Part shown: positions 13,442-29,400 of the stretch, one piece after another
How positions within the stretch are numbered: position 1 is the first letter of the stretch
Layout: each line of letters starts with the position of its first letter
From: Theocolax elegans
Lineage: Eukaryota > Arthropoda > Insecta > Hymenoptera > Cerocephalidae
Direction of reading: 5' to 3'
NCBI GenBank assembly: GCA_026168455.1
Contig: CM047428.1
Coordinates: 4,442,443 to 4,506,442 of the forward strand
DNA length: 64,000 nucleotides
Position numbers and translations under genes: made by a program
The notes under the pieces: model-generated
What the model was told of the DNA's origin: nothing
Databases searched by the model: none
Seen by the model: the letters and a program-made list of their open reading frames with translations, nothing else

Positions 13442-16400
13442 GTACGTAAGGGGTTGAGCGCCCGATTATTAATTACTAATTTAACGGGAAACAAAATTTT
13501 TCATTATTTTCTGTGTAAAAGGAAAGTTGACTTGAGCGCATCGGGATTGTCGCGTTCCCTTTTAAGCACTCGACCCGAAGTTTCTTCTCCGTGATCTTTT
13601 GAGTAATACCGAAAACTTTTATTTATATATATATATATATATAGGGGTATACATATAAGAGTTATTCAAAGTATTACCGATGTTACTTAAAGTTGGTTAT
13701 AGCATTAACATTGCTGATGGTATCCCATTTCACGTCATCAATTATTATATATATATTAGTTTACGTTAAGCTAATTTTTAAGGTTATTTTGAGAGGATAC
13801 CATTGTGTACTCGGCTCAATTATTTATCGTTAAAGAAATTCAATATTTACGCGACACTAAAATCAAAACGTGTGTATCAATTTTATAACGTTTCAGAAAA
13901 ATGTATATTTCAAGTTCGATTAAATATTGACGACTTTGAAGACTTGTGAAAATCAATATATGCATATACACGTATGTGTGAGTTACAATGACATACTTCT
14001 CGTACCTTACACCCTGTCATTTTATGAATGCATGTAACATTGCAAGAATGCTATAAAAAATGTAAAATACATTTATATGGAAATTTTATTGAGCAATTTT
14101 TCGTGTGCACACTCGAAATGCAGTACAAAATTTGTGTTAATGGTTTTGCCGCATTTTTTCTTTCTCTTTTTCTTTTTTTATTCCGAAACGATATTAACTT
14201 TTGTTTTTTTCGTTAATAATTACATTTTATAATTTATTCCGTGATTTATTACGTATAAAAAGTAGATAGGAAAAAAAAAGTTTATTACGTCTATTGATAA
14301 ATATATTGTTAAAGGAGATTATTCTGAAAGAGAGGTGGGTTTAGAACGTGAAAAAATTTGATTGAAAAAAAAAAGAAAAAGAAAAGTAATTGGCAATTAT
14401 TTACATAAACGAATAATATATCTATCGTGGTCCGTCAATCTATCTCCGAGGGAGAAAGTCAAATCTTCTCCGAGGTTAAGTTTCTTAAATTCCGACATTA
14501 AGCGGTGGCAAGTCACCTTTTTACAACCCCCGACGGATCCTCTTATCACTGAACGATTCATTTCCCAACCCCGTCGATTGCTCGACCTCCGGGAGCGAGT
14601 GAAAAAAAAAACGAAGAAGACAACTGCCGCAAAGAGATATAAACGAAAATGAGGAAACGGTGAAAAAAGATGGTGGTAGGGTGGAAGGTGGAAAAATATC
14701 TGGAATTGAAGTAAAAAGTAACTCTCTCTTTCTCTCTCGACAGACGAGGAAAACGAAGTACGGTTCTACGCTTTTAGACGTGATCCAGTCAGGTCTGAAG
14801 AATCCAGATTCGGGGGTCGGTATATATGCATGCGATCCTGAGGCGTACGGTGTTTTTGCCGAACTCTTCGACCCTGTCATCGAGGAGTACCACGAGGGAT
14901 TTCGATGTGACGATGTTCATCCACCACCACATTGGGGTGACCCATCTACCTTACCATCCCTCGACCCTCAAGGCAAGTACATTGTCTCTACGAGGGTAAG
15001 ATGCGCTAGATCCATAGACAAGTACCCGTTCAATCCGACGATGACCAAAGATCACTATTGCGAGCTACAAACCAAGGTGAGTGGTTAGCTTCAAATGTTC
15101 ACGTTTCTCCATCACGACTTTTCGGGTTCTCTCGATTTACCTTTTGATAGGAGGGCTCGCTCACAAGAGATATACTAAATACCATCCTTTTCAGATAGTC
15201 GACAGATTCATCTACTCGATTCTTCTTACTCCGTAACTCTTATCTTTTTTTATTTTCCTTCCTTTTATATCCTGCTGGAAATGTCTCTGTGTCTATTAAA
15301 TCTACGTAATAACAATATTCAAATACGTACACTTACAATAAATAATAATTTTTAAACACACGTGCCATCCTCGTAAAAGCGTATGTTTAAAATTCTTGGT
15401 TTTCTTTTTACTGCATTCGATCGTTTTGATTACGACGCGCTTACTTGTTTAAAATACAGACGAACTGTATTTGTAAATAAACGGGAGAAAATTTTATATC
15501 GACAGGATTTTTCGAGATAGACGCACCTTCTAACCATCGTGCAGTATTTATATTTATATAACACAGATGCAAAACTGCGTATAATCCTGTATTACCGCAT
15601 ATAATGGAATAATATTTACGTAATAATATGCAGTATTCAACATTTTAATAGGAGATTCTTACTTTACGTATATATCTCAAAAGACAGTCGCAAATATTAT
15701 TGTAAAAAATCATTCGTTCGTAAATTATATTTTCATGGGATGTATATATAAATAGTTTACATCGATATATGTTTCACCATCTCGCTAGGTTGTACCTTTT
15801 TCTTTATTACATAATCAAAAACATTTTTTTATTACGTATATAAATATATATATATATATTTATAACCAAATTGACAAATAATCGGCATTAAAAGTATAGA
15901 ATAATTAATATAAAACCTCGCTGTTCGATCAATTATATTATAAAATATTCAGAATCGTACCTATATAAATAAATGAAATATTACAATGTTTTAAACAAAT
16001 GCAAATATTAATTCAACGTAAAAGTGCTTTTTTTAAATTATTTATAACATTTTTTATTTGGATATTTTTTTAAATTACTTTTTTTGTGGTAAATACATAT
16101 ATACATGTGTAGCATGACAAAATACGCATTTGTTAAATAAAAATATGTAATGTTATTATTAATTATTTAAACTATATATTAAATATTAAATGTATTATTT
16201 TCATAATAGTATCGTTATTATACACAACAGTCTTTCGATGTATCGCTCATTTACGCACGCGCGTTCTTTCTTTTTCATTAATTGTACATAGTCCGTGGGT
16301 CGGCGTGCATTTCTTGCGGGGGAGAACTTGCAAGAGAGAGCTTTGTACTAGTCGTTTCTTCTAACATTTAACATTTTCCTTTTTTATGTATTTCTTTTTT

Positions 16401-19400
16401 ACTTCTTCCTTCTTTAAATTCATCCTCTTCTCCATCTCTTCCTCTGTTTTTTCCCTCGCAAGATTAAAGAGGAAGGAGGTACACCATACTTTTTTGATCT
16501 TAACTAAAGATGCCTGCTTAACCTTAACAATGTTCTTTTTTTTTTTCTTTTCCTCGCGTTTTCACTTTATTTCACGAGATTTTTTGTTTCGTAATTCTCC
16601 TCGGGCACACGATTTGTACACCAGGAAAATTTTACTTATGAAATTATAGAGATATACGGTATACCGGTAAGAGTTGAATAAAGAAAGAGTTTGGGATTTT
16701 TTTTTATTTGCGTATAGATCTACCTCTGTTTTTGAAACAGCTGACGGTCACAATCGAAATAATTGAAGATTCATTTCTTTCATGATAATTTCGTCGCAAT
16801 TAGAACATGATTATTTATTTTATTAATTAATTGTGTATTTAGTGCAATATGGTCATCGTTGTCTCACAAATTTTTAGATCGTTTAACAACGGTTTCATTA
16901 TATATAATCGTATGCATTATAATAAATTATATATTATTTATTATTATAGATGTAGAATGACCTGTCAAATACATTTATAATGCTTTCGTATATTAAATAA
17001 ATTAGATCGATATTGCGGAACAGCAAATGTATGTATAAAAGAGACGGATTTGCACAACGCTGTGTCTCGTAAAATTTGCAAATTCCTCGGTTTTCATCAT
17101 TACAGTTCGTTACACTCAGATGTTTACGAAGACTGTCACTATATATAGCTTTTATAGCGTTCAATTTTCCGGTATAGGTATATCTAAATTTTGCCCACAG
17201 TGAACATTCAATATAATCATTTTTTCCCGGGAATTTGGTGAATTTATGTTGATTAAGAGCGGGGGTTCGATCAATGCAAGAAATACACGCAATGATAAAT
17301 TAACGAAAGCGTTCCGTAACTAATTCGTACGCTACTTCTGCCGCCGTGGAGTAAGTGAATTTCCAACGTTTTATTTTACGTTTTATCTATTTTTACAATG
17401 GTGGAATGTCCTGATTAAATTAAAGCATCATTTATGCGGAACTAGAGTGTTTAATTATTTCACTGCGTGCTTGCCACGTTCAAGCAGAATACAGTTTTAA
17501 CGAAGTTTCAAATTAATTTTGTAAAAACGGTGCTTTAATGTACGACTGTCCGTTACCCTCTGGATATACATATACAAATAAATAATTTTTTTTATTTCCA
17601 ATTTTTTCCTTTTCTTTCTTTTCTTTCTTCCTTTTTTTTTCGTTCGTACATAATTCGAACGAGTTTGAATAAAATTTTTAATCAATCACTTTCGCAAATG
17701 TTTCACGAACGCGTAAAGGATGTAATTAATTTGTGATAACGTATATATATATATATATATAATTTATAATGATACACATATACAATGGTATATATTTTAT
17801 ATATATATTGTTTACAAGTTCAGCTAAAACTCGCATAAATGAAGATTAATGAGAAATAATAACTTTACGTGTAATTAAACTTTATCCCAACTCCACTTCT
17901 AATCTGCTTTCATATTCCCATAAATGGTATTAGCTGTAGTACTTATACCAAATTGTACGTATTAAACATTATAGTACAATTGTGGTGCTTGAACTGAGAT
18001 ACATGTATAATGAATCCGAGTGCAGTGAATAATTGTGGAAACAAACGGAAGAAAAAAAAAAGCAGGAAAGATAAAAGATTTATCGAGTTTTTCAGCGTAT
18101 ACAGGAGAAAATATAAATCATCGTATAAATGTGTAGCGATAAAATATGAATATATAATAATAAAGTATCAAACTTCAGTAACATTAGATTATTTTGACTA
18201 TAAGCTACTTATATCGATTTCAGATTATCCGAAAACTTTTGACTACAAATTTACTCTAAACTTTACATCTTAAAAGGTAACCTGATGAAATTGTTATAAT
18301 ACTTTTCCAACTAAATGTACAATCCATTTTACATCGATTATATTCAAGTGGTTAAACGTTTCTCGTATAATTCCGCAAATTATCAATTTGTTTGTATTTC
18401 ACCGAATTTGTATTGTCACGTATATATATGAGTACCTCTGATTGCCATTTATTGTTAACGGGATCTTGGACCCATATTACAAGGGATCACTGCATTTTTG
18501 ACATCCCGAAAGTTTTACTAGAATCAGTGACTTTTAAATTTGGACAAAACTCACCAAGAATGTTTTGAAAGGGTCTGATATAATTAAGGGTTAAATTATA
18601 AATTTATAAATACCATTTGAACACCTAATTTTGATATATTTTAAATGCCACTTATAAAAAAATATAATTTTAGTAAGTTTTAGGAATATCCAAACAGCAT
18701 ACAAGTTTATATATACACAATATACGGACGTTCCACGTCAAGTAGTCCGATCAAAATTTTAAAATGCACCAAATTTTAGGTACATACTGTAAACGTTTTT
18801 CAGAAGACAGAGAAACATTTTTAGTTACTGAAATCTATTTGTTCAAAAGTTCTTCTAACCTCAAAACGTTAAATTTTTCAAATTTTTTTTCAACACCAGC
18901 TGGGTTTACCGCTATTTAACTCAAAATCTATCAACTTTTACTATAGAACATTATATGTAACATTCGTTGCTAATTATATCTAGAATTTATTCTTCTGTGT
19001 TAGAATTTCTAATCTCAAGGTCAATGTCTCGTAAATTATATGTCAATATTAAACTAGAAAAAATTGTAACTTTATCACAATTGATTTTTCCATTTAAATG
19101 TGTAAAAAAAAGCTTGAAGCAATACCTTTTAGACGGTCTGCGGCTCATTAGTGGCCTTAAAATCTGTAAAAAGCTATGATAATTTAAAGAAACATAAAAA
19201 AAAATGAAAAAATTAACATGGTGATTTCTATTATTTAAATTTCTAAGAAAATCCTGCAATTCTTTATATTATCATAACTTTTTACGCACTTGAAGGTCAC
19301 TAATAGTATGTTGCAGACCGTTTAAAAGGTACTGCTTCAAACTTTTTATTAGACTTTTGGATGAAAAAATCAATTGTGGCATTTTTTTCAAATTCAATAT

Positions 19401-20979
19401 TGATATGTAGTTTACGAGACATTGACCTTGAGATTTGATTAAAATTCTAACACAAAAGGATTAAACATTCTAAACATAATTAGCAACCAACGTTACATGT
19501 AATGTTATATAGTAAAAGTTAAAAGATTCTGAGTTAATTAGCTGTAAAGTCAACAATTGTTGAAAAATCTTGAAAAATTTAACGTTTTGAGGTTAGAAGA
19601 ACTTTTGAACAAATAGATTCCAGGATCTAAAAATTGTGTGCTGTTATCTGAAAAACATTTCCAATCTGTACCTAAAATTTAGTGCATTTTAAAATTTTAA
19701 TCGGACCACTTGACGTGGAATGCTCCAAATGTATATATAACGTATAACGCTAATTTTCCAAGGACCATCTGTAAATATAGAACGATACACATCGAGTGGA
19801 TAGATAAATAAACGAAGTCGCCCATTAAAATAAGTGTTCTCAATACCGAACTGAAATCTTGAGAATCGAGAAGCCCTCGCGTGTTACAATGGAAAGCTCT
19901 CTCAATACCCAATCGATTGTTTATATATCGTTTATATATCGTGTACGAACTCGCGTATATATGTAGGTGTGAGGTGAGAGATGTAGATGTCTGTTGTGTG
20001 TGTATATATGTATATGTATAAACCGTATCAACGATTGCCAGATTTCCGGGGCGTTGAAGACATTGGATGGACAACTCAAAGGGAAGTACTATCCTCTCGA
20101 AGGTATGGAGAAGGATACCCAACAGAAACTGATCGATGACCACTTTCTTTTCAAGGAGGGCGATCGTTTCTTACAGGCCGCTCGATCCTGCGAATTCTGG
20201 CCGACCGGTGAGTGACGAACCGCAAATCCTTTTTCCTTTGCGCCGCGCCCGATTACTATATCGCGAACTCTATATATATATATACTTTTTCTCTTTCTAT
20301 CCTTTTACACCCCTTCTTTGTCTTTGCTCCTATTTTTATTTACCGTCCTCCGTTTTCTTCTACACGTATACATCCATCCACACCCTTAACAATTCGACAT
20401 TGCTGCAAGTGTATATCAACTATACACCGATCGAGAATATGTGTACGATTGTAGTTATACGTTTACACCTATCGGTTTTATCCATATTACTCGATTATAT
20501 ATATATATATAGGAAATTAACGCAGATGGATATGAATGTATTTAACGAAATATCACGAATATTATTTCACAACCGTAAATGTACGTGCGACAAGTGAATG
20601 TGTACTTGTAACTTAGGATTAATAATATGATTTTAATTTAAAGTTCCGTTAAAACGCGCGTTAATAACGTCTAATGCTCTTTTGTTTTCAAGTTTCACAA
20701 AATTAAAACTCTTATATTTTTATTTTTTAACGAGAAATTCATATAACTTCCAACTTTTATAGCTTTCTCGAAAAACATTCAAGAGTAGAATTTTAGTACT
20801 CGTTTCGAAGTACGGAGTGAGACTTCCTTTTTTTTTCTTTTATGAACGAACAAAAAAAAATGAGGCAGACTTCTAAATGAGCCGTTTATTCAAGTTACGT
20901 GAGATTAAAATCATAAAGATAAAAATGGAATGGCTGCTTTACGCATCGATATATATATATATATATATAAAATATATAG

Positions 20980-21012
<33 letters not shown>

Positions 21013-23345
21013 TATGTTATATATTGTAGGTGGATTAATATGAAATTTAATGCGAAGTGGTGTTAGATTTAATCACGGCAGCATTATTTCGATATGTGCG
21101 ATGTCACACGTTTAATATATACAACCATATTGTTTTTAATAGTACCTTTCGAGTAATTAAAATGAATTCGCAAGTGAATACAAAGTTAGGTACATACTGT
21201 AAACGTTTTTCAGAAGACAGAGAAACATTTTTAGTTACTGAAATCTATTTGTTCAAAGTTCTTCTAACCTCAAAACGTTAAATTTTTCAAATTTTTTTTC
21301 AACACCAGCTGGGTTTACCGCTATTTAACTCAAAATCTATCAACTTTTACTATAGAACAATTATATGTAACATTCGTTGCTAATTATATCTAGAATTTAT
21401 TCTTCTGTGTTAGAATTCTAATCTCAAGGTCAATGTCTCGTAAATTATATGTCAATATTAAACTAGAAAAAATTGTAACTTTATCACAATTGATTTTTCC
21501 ATTTAAATGTGTAAAAAAAAGCTTGAAGCAATACCTTTTAGACGGTCTGCGGCTCATTAGTGGCCTTAAAATCTGTAAAAGCTATGATAATTTAAAGAAC
21601 ATAAAAAAAAATGAACAAATTACATGGTGATTTCTATTATTTAAATTTCTAAGAAAATCCTGCAATTCTTTATATTATATAACTTTTACGCACTTGAAGG
21701 TCACTAATAGTATGTTGCAGACCGTTTTAAAGGTACTGCTTCAAACTTTTTATTAGACTTTGGATGAAAAAATCAATTGTGGCATTTTTTCAAATTCAAT
21801 ATTGATATGTAGTTTACGAGACATTGACCTTGAGATTTGATTAAAATTCTAACACAAAAGGATTAAACATTCTAAACATAATTAGCAACCAACGTTACAT
21901 GTAATGTTATATAGTAAAAGTTAAAAGATTCTGAGTTAATTAGCTGTAAAGTCAACAATTGTTGAAAAATCTTGAAAAATTTAACGTTTTGAGGTTAGAA
22001 GAACTTTTGAACAAATAGATTCCAGGATCTAAAATTGTGTGCTGTTATCTGAAAAACATTTCCAATCTGTACCTAAAATTTAGTGCATTTTAAAATTTTA
22101 ATCGGACCACTTGACGTGGAATGCTCCAAATGTATATATAACGTATAACGCTAATTTTCCAAGGACCATCTGTAAATATAGAACGATACACATCGAGTGG
22201 ATAGATAAATAAACGAAGTCGCCCATTAAAATAGGTGTTCTCAATACCGAACTGAAATCTTGAGAATCGAGAAGCCCTCGCGTGTTACAATGGAAAGCTC
22301 TCTCAATACCCAATCGATTGTTATATATCGTTTATATATCGTGTACGAACTCGCGTATATATGTAGGTGTGAGGTGAGAGATGTAGATGTCTGTGTGTGT
22401 GTATATATGTATATGTATAAACCGTATCAACGATTGCCAGATTTCCGGGGCGTTGAAGACATTGGATGGACAACTCAAAGGGAAGTACTATCCTCTCGAA
22501 GGTATGGAGAAGGATACCCAACAGAAACTGATCGATGACCACTTTCTTTTCAAGGAGGGCGATCGTTTCTTACAGGCCGCTCGATCCTGCGAATTCTGGC
22601 CGACCGGTGAGTGACGACCGCAAATCCTTTTTCCTTTGCGCCGCGCCCGATTACTATATCGCGAACTCTATATATATATATACTTTTTCTCTTTCTATCC
22701 TTTTACACCCCTTCTTTGTCTTTGCTCCTATTTTATTTACCGTCCTCCGTTTTCTTCTACACGTATACATCCATCCACACCCTTAACAATTCGACATTGC
22801 TGCAAGTGTATATCAACTATACACCGATCGAGAATATGTGTACGATTGTAGTTATACGTTTACACCTATCGGTTTTATCCATATTACTCGAATTATATAT
22901 ATATATATATAGGAAATTAACGCAGATGGATATGAATGTATTTAACGAAATATCACGAATATTATTTCACAACCGTAAATGTACGTGCGACAAGTGAATG
23001 TGTACTTGTAACTTAGGATTAATAATATGATTTTTAATTTAAAGTTCCGTTAAAACGCGCGTTAATAACGTCTAATGCTCTTTTGTTTTCAAGTTTCACA
23101 AAATTAAAACTCTTATATTTTTATTTTTTAACGAGAAATTCATATAACTTCCAACTTTTATAGCTTTCTCGAAAAACATTCAAGAGTAGAATTTTAGTAC
23201 TCGTTTCGAAGTACGGAGTGAGACTTCCTTTTTTTTTCTTTTATGAACGAACAAAAAAAAATGAGGCAGACTTCTAAATGAGCCGTTTATTCAAGTTACG
23301 TGAGATTAAAAATCATAAAGATAAAAATGGAATGGCTGCTTTACG

Positions 23346-23425
<80 letters not shown>

Positions 23426-26400
23426 GTATGTGGATTAATATGAAATTTAATGCGAAGTGTGTGTTAGATTTAATTAACTGGCAGCATTATTTCGATAGGT
23501 GCGATTTCAAACAACGTGTAATAATATACAACCATATTTTTTTTTAATATTACACTTTCGAGTAATTAAATGATTCGCAATGTGAATACAAAATTACATA
23601 TATATATATATATATATGTGAGTCTAGTACAGTGTAGTAAAAAAGACAAAAATACTTTTATAATTATATTTTTTTAACAAAAATAAATAATACGAATGGT
23701 TAGTAGTGCGAAGCTCAGTAATGCCAATTCGGTACCCCTTTTCATGAGAATATTCTAATACGTTAAACCAACGATACAGACAAAAATCTTAAAAAATATT
23801 TTGAAATTTCTATGAAAGAGGAGCCTCGGTCCGGTTGTTAAAAAATAAAAGTTAATGTACAATACTTATTACAATTTTTAGAATCACTATTACTATATCG
23901 TACTCGGTAACGTTTGTTCCCGAAACGTCAATGTATAAGTTCAAATATTATTAAATTTGTTCCTGCAAACGTAAAGAACGAAGAGTGTCTGTAACGAGTT
24001 CAGTGCGGTGTGAGCTATATACGTGTCATAAATTAAGAAATATTTTTTATAATTTATTACTGTAAAAAATTAAATAATGAACTACTTTTTTCCACTGGTA
24101 ACTTCCGAGTACATAACCATCATAAGTTTTAATTAAATATATCGAATGTAATTTTTAATTATATAAAAAAAATTGTCTCACTGTCCGCAGTGAACCTACT
24201 GGCAAATTAGCTGAATAACAGCACGCACGATAAGATGTTTGCATACATGACTGGAATATACTTAATATTATTCTTACTTAATCTCTCATCCCCGGTTAAA
24301 AAGTGACGTATGTATAAGAACCATATATAATAGACATACGTATATATATATATGGGAGATTCCATGTGAAGTGATCCATTTAAAAAATAGAATTTTGTTT
24401 TAATGTATGGAATCAGTAAAAAACTACTTAAATAGAGTGTAGCTAAATTTTTAGACCTAAATTTCAATTAGTGCCAGAGCTGTAGCCAATCAAAAAATCG
24501 AATTTTTTGAAAAAAATGACTTTATGGCCATTTTTATCACTTAATAACTCAAAATCTAACAATTTTTTCTTATATACATTAAATTTAAAAAAGTTTATAA
24601 ATTTCAAGAAGAATCTGTTGAAATTTTTCAATTACATTAGTTTAACACATTGAATATAGTTTTAATTAATAAAAACCTTTATAGTAAAAAAAAGGGTTGT
24701 ACGATCAAAAATATTTTATCCATCCAAGAATCTAATTCATCGATGATTAATTACCTTCAAAATGGTCCAAAGTTTGAGTGCGGCAGAGCATTTCAGACAA
24801 AGTTATGGTGATTTTAGGCAAATTTCTTAAAAAAAGAGAGCAAATGCATTTTATGAAAAAAACAGAGTAACCGTATACTTGCATTCAAACAACATGGCAC
24901 TAATATTCTTCAATAATACTAAAATATACTATTTAATGTTAGTTACTGATACTTTTCAATCTCTAAGCTGCTTACAAACACAAAGCAGTAGGTGTAAGCA
25001 GTTATACCTGTTATATAATTATATAACATATTAATATTATATAATTATATATAATTATATAACAGGTATAACTGCTTACACCTACTGCTTTGTGTTTGTA
25101 AGCAGCTTAGAGATTGAAAAGTATCAGTAACTAACATTAAATAGTATATTTTAGTATTATTGAAGAATATTAGTGTCATAATGTTTGAATGCAAGTATAC
25201 GGTTACTCTGTTTTTTTCATAAAATGCATTCGCTCTCTTTTTTTAAGAAATTTGCCTAAAATCACCATAACTTTGTCTGAAATGCTCTGCCGCACTCAAA
25301 CTTTGGACCATTTTGAAGGTAATTAATCATCGATGAATTAGATTCTTGGATGGATAAAATATTTTTGATCGTACAACCCTTTTTTTTACTATAAAGGTTA
25401 TTATTAATTATAACTATATTCAATGTGTTAAACTAATGTAAATGAAATATTTTAACAGATTCTTCTTGAAATTTATAAACTTTTTCAAATTTAATGTATA
25501 TAAGAAAAAATTGTTAGATTTTGAGTTATTAAGTGATAAAAATGGCCATAAAGTCATTTTTTTCAAAAAATTCGATTTTTTGATTGGCTACAGCTCTGGT
25601 ACTAATTGAAATTTAGGTCTAAAAATTTAGCTACACTCTATTTGAGTAGTTTTTTTACTGATTCCATACATTAAAACAAAATTCTATTTTTTAAATGGAT
25701 CACTTCACATGGAATCTCCCATATATATATACACTTGAAATCCGTAGTCATAATAAACTTCCCCTCTTTTGTACATCGCCCACTCCCGATTCCTTTATGA
25801 CACTCATTCGCCATCGTTCGTATACACTTTTCACCCTCCCGATTTTCCACTCGAGTTCATCTCTTCCCGTGGGTTCTTCATCGGAATTGAAAACAATCGG
25901 TAGCCTCCCCATGATTCTCGATCAATTCCCAATGGTATAGCTTTGTTTCCTTAACAGACCACCTATTATACAACCCCGAGATATATATAAGTATACGTAT
26001 GAAAAGCTTCTTACACTTTTTTTTATTTTTACTTATAAGCTTTGACGATCCAAAAATTTCAAACGAGAAATTGACTCGGACAGTTGGTTCTTCAGATGGG
26101 AAATGAACATTAAAATGTTAAATATATATAAGAAGAGAGAGAGAGATTTCGGTAAATTACATTCCTTTGACGTTATATTTAAGCTTTGAATGTCTCAAAG
26201 ATTAGGAGAACCTTTGGTATATATAGAAGCTTTTCATTATTTGTATGCACACATTATTATACATTCTCCGTTAATACGAAATATAGCGTTGGGACTATGT
26301 TATCGTTCGATGAAAAACGATTGTTTATTCTTCCGACGAAAAATAATATTTTTCATTGCAATATGAAAATCGCAATTATGCGAGAGAAGCGAGGGTTATC

Positions 26401-29400
26401 GTACCGTGCAATTCATTGATTGTGAATAGATATCAAATTATTGAAAGGAATATAAAGTATAGGATTCGAGGTATAAGTAAAACGCGATTAGACCGTTTAT
26501 CTCCCAATAACTAAATTTTTAAAACTATAATTATCAGGTTATCCACGGTAATTAGGTTATATCAATTACCTTCAAATATTAACAGATATACTTTACAATT
26601 GAATATATCATCTATAGATACTGGAATTTCGAATCGGCAATCGCGATTTCGAGTGTGTGTGAACTTGTGTTTTTTATCTTCGTACAATTACATCGATATA
26701 TACAATTATATTCTTCGAAAACTTATATAATTTCAACACACCGCGATTATTATGTCATACAAGCTCGACGATATTAAATTATTTCTCACATCTTATTTAT
26801 ACATTTCTCTTTAAAATTGTAATTAGATGATTACACGTACGTTTTAGATATAATGCATTGTACTACTTTTCAAAGTGCAAACGTTTTTTATCAAGTAGTT
26901 TCAACTAAATTATTTAACGGAACATTTTGTTCATTCAAAATGTGTGCGATTTTTCGAATTTTAAAAATGAGGATAACATTTTTGTTATTTCGATCTGAGA
27001 AAATAGAATGATCATTAAGTACCTATTTCGAAAGTAATAAAATCGTCAGATGTTTGGTATTAGGTGGAATATTTCGGATTCCAAAAAGTAGATCAATAAT
27101 TTTCTATATTATTGCCTGGTATCAAGGTGTTAATAGACAAATATTATAAAAGTTATCTCTCTACACTATAAAGTTCGAATATTCGGAACAAATATATAAA
27201 AACTGAAGAACGCATCATTTTCGAAATAATGATCTTTTTATTTCTCTTGATTCTAAATAATAAATATGCATTTCTAATTTTTGAAATTTGAAACAATGCA
27301 CACATTTTGAATGAGCTATCTTCTTTCTACACTATTTTCTTATTATACGTCAACGAATTGATTTAAAATCGTTCCAACAAGTTACGGTTATACATCCAAT
27401 TTAAATAATACGAATTCGCCGTTAACTTAACGAATAAATCTTTACAAAAAATATAACGGTTATTTTATGAAAATTATTATACGGCAATATAGGTTTGAAC
27501 GAGGAGGAGACGACATTAGGAAATTATTTTAACGCGGATTAGAAAACTATAATTTCAGACGAACGACGAAGTAATGGAAATAGTTTTAGTTATTTATACA
27601 GATCAATATTAACGTATCTGTTTGAACTTCTGAATTGCTTAGTACAACGTGTTTACCAGTTTAGCCATAGCTCTCAACGCGTATACAAATATATATATAT
27701 ATACACTTGAAATCCGTAGTCATAATAAACTTCCCCTCTTTTGTACATCGCCCACTCCCGATTCCTTTATGACACTCATTCGCCATCGTTCGTATACACT
27801 TTTCACCCTCCCGATTTCCACTCGAGTTCATCTCTTCCCGTGGGTTCTTCATCGGAATTGAAACAATCGGTAGCCTCCCCATGATTCTCGATCAATTCCC
27901 AATGGTATAGCTTTGTTTCCTTAACAGACCACCTATTATACAACCCCGAGATATATAAGTATACGTATGAAAAGCTTCTTACACTTTTTTTTATTTTTAC
28001 TTATAAGCTTTGACGATCCAAAAATTTCAAACGAGAAATTGACTCGGACAGTTGGTTCTTCAGATGGGAAATGAACATTAAATGTTAAATATATATAAGA
28101 AGAGAGAGAGAAGATTTCGGTAAATTACATTCCTTTGACGTTATATTTAAGCTTTGAATGTCTCAAAGATTAGGAGAACCTTTGGTATATATAGAAGCTT
28201 TTCATTATTTGTATGCACACATTATTATATACATTCTCCGTTAATACGAAATATATCGTTGGAACTATGTTATCGTTCGATGAAAAACGATTGTTTATTC
28301 TTCCGACGAAAAATAATATTTTTCATTGCAATATGAAAATCGCAATTATGCGAGAGAAGCGAGGGTTATCGTACCGTGCAATTCATTGATTGTGAATAGA
28401 TATCAAATTATTGAAAGGAATATAAAGTATAGGATTCGAGGTATAAGTAAAACGCGATTAGACCGTTTATCTCCCAATAACTAAATTTTTAAAACTATAA
28501 TTATCAGGTTATCCACGGTAATTAGGTTATATCAATTACCTTCAAATATTAACAGATATACTTTACAATTGAATATATCATCTATAGATACTGGAATTTC
28601 GAATCGGCAATCGCGATTTCGAGTGTGTGTGAACTTGTGTTTTTTATCTTCGTACAATTACATCGATATATACAATTATATTCTTCGAAAACTTATATAA
28701 TTTCAACACACCGCGATTATTATGTCATACAAGCTCGACGATATTAAATTATTTCTCACTCTATTTATACATTTCTCTTTAAAAATTGTAATTAGATATT
28801 ACACGTACGTTTTAGATATATGCATTGTACTACTTTTCAAAGTGCAAACGGTTGTTTATCAGTAGTTTCACTAAATTATTTAACGGAACATTTTGTTCAT
28901 TCAAAATGTGTGGATATTTCGAATTTTTAAAAATGAGGATAACTTTTTTGTTATTTCGAACTGTGAGAAAATAGAATATTATATTTTCGAATACCAAATA
29001 GTAGATATGTAATTTTCTATATTATTGTCGTGGTATCAAGGTGTTAATAGACAATATTATAAAAGTTATTTCTCTACACTATAAAGTTCGAATATTCGGA
29101 ACAAAATATATAAAAACTGAAGACGCATCATTTTCGAAATAATGATCTTTTATTTCTCTTGATTCTAAATAATAAATATGCATTCCTAATTTTTGAAATT
29201 TGAAACAATGCACACATTTTGAATGAGCTATCTTCTTTCTACACTATTTTCTTATTATACGTCAACGAATTGATTAAAATCGTTCCAACAAGTTACGGTT
29301 ATACATCCAATTTAAATATACGAATTCGCCGTTAACTTAACGAATAAATCTTTACAAAAAATATAACGGTTATTTTATGAAAATTATTATACGGCAATAT

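Larger units (their letters stand above)
21185..23600. repeat. Tandem duplication unit 2, contains exon 3 copy 2
   Basis: Starts at TTAGGTACATACTGTAAACG (21186), so its foldback (21184-22129) lacks the outermost 50 bases of the left arm. Intron bases after exon 3 match unit 1 up to and past the AT tract. The 3' edge is indistinct because the units diverge after about 23450. Confidence 0.8.

Noticed and set aside
14521..14880. 119-codon antisense frame
   Set aside because: Lies opposite arginine kinase exon 2 and intron 1; a shadow of the real exon.
18010..18273. 87-codon frame in arginine kinase intron 2
   Set aside because: Composition is that of AT-rich random sequence and there is no motif.
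18456..18590. A further TTAA-flanked MITE (TTAACGGGATCTTGGACCC)
   Set aside because: Left end resembles the family, but no convincing inverted right end was found.
20042..22606. Mutually exclusive alternative exons producing different arginine kinases
   Set aside because: Both copies encode the same residues, so no protein diversity would result; recent or artefactual duplication is simpler.
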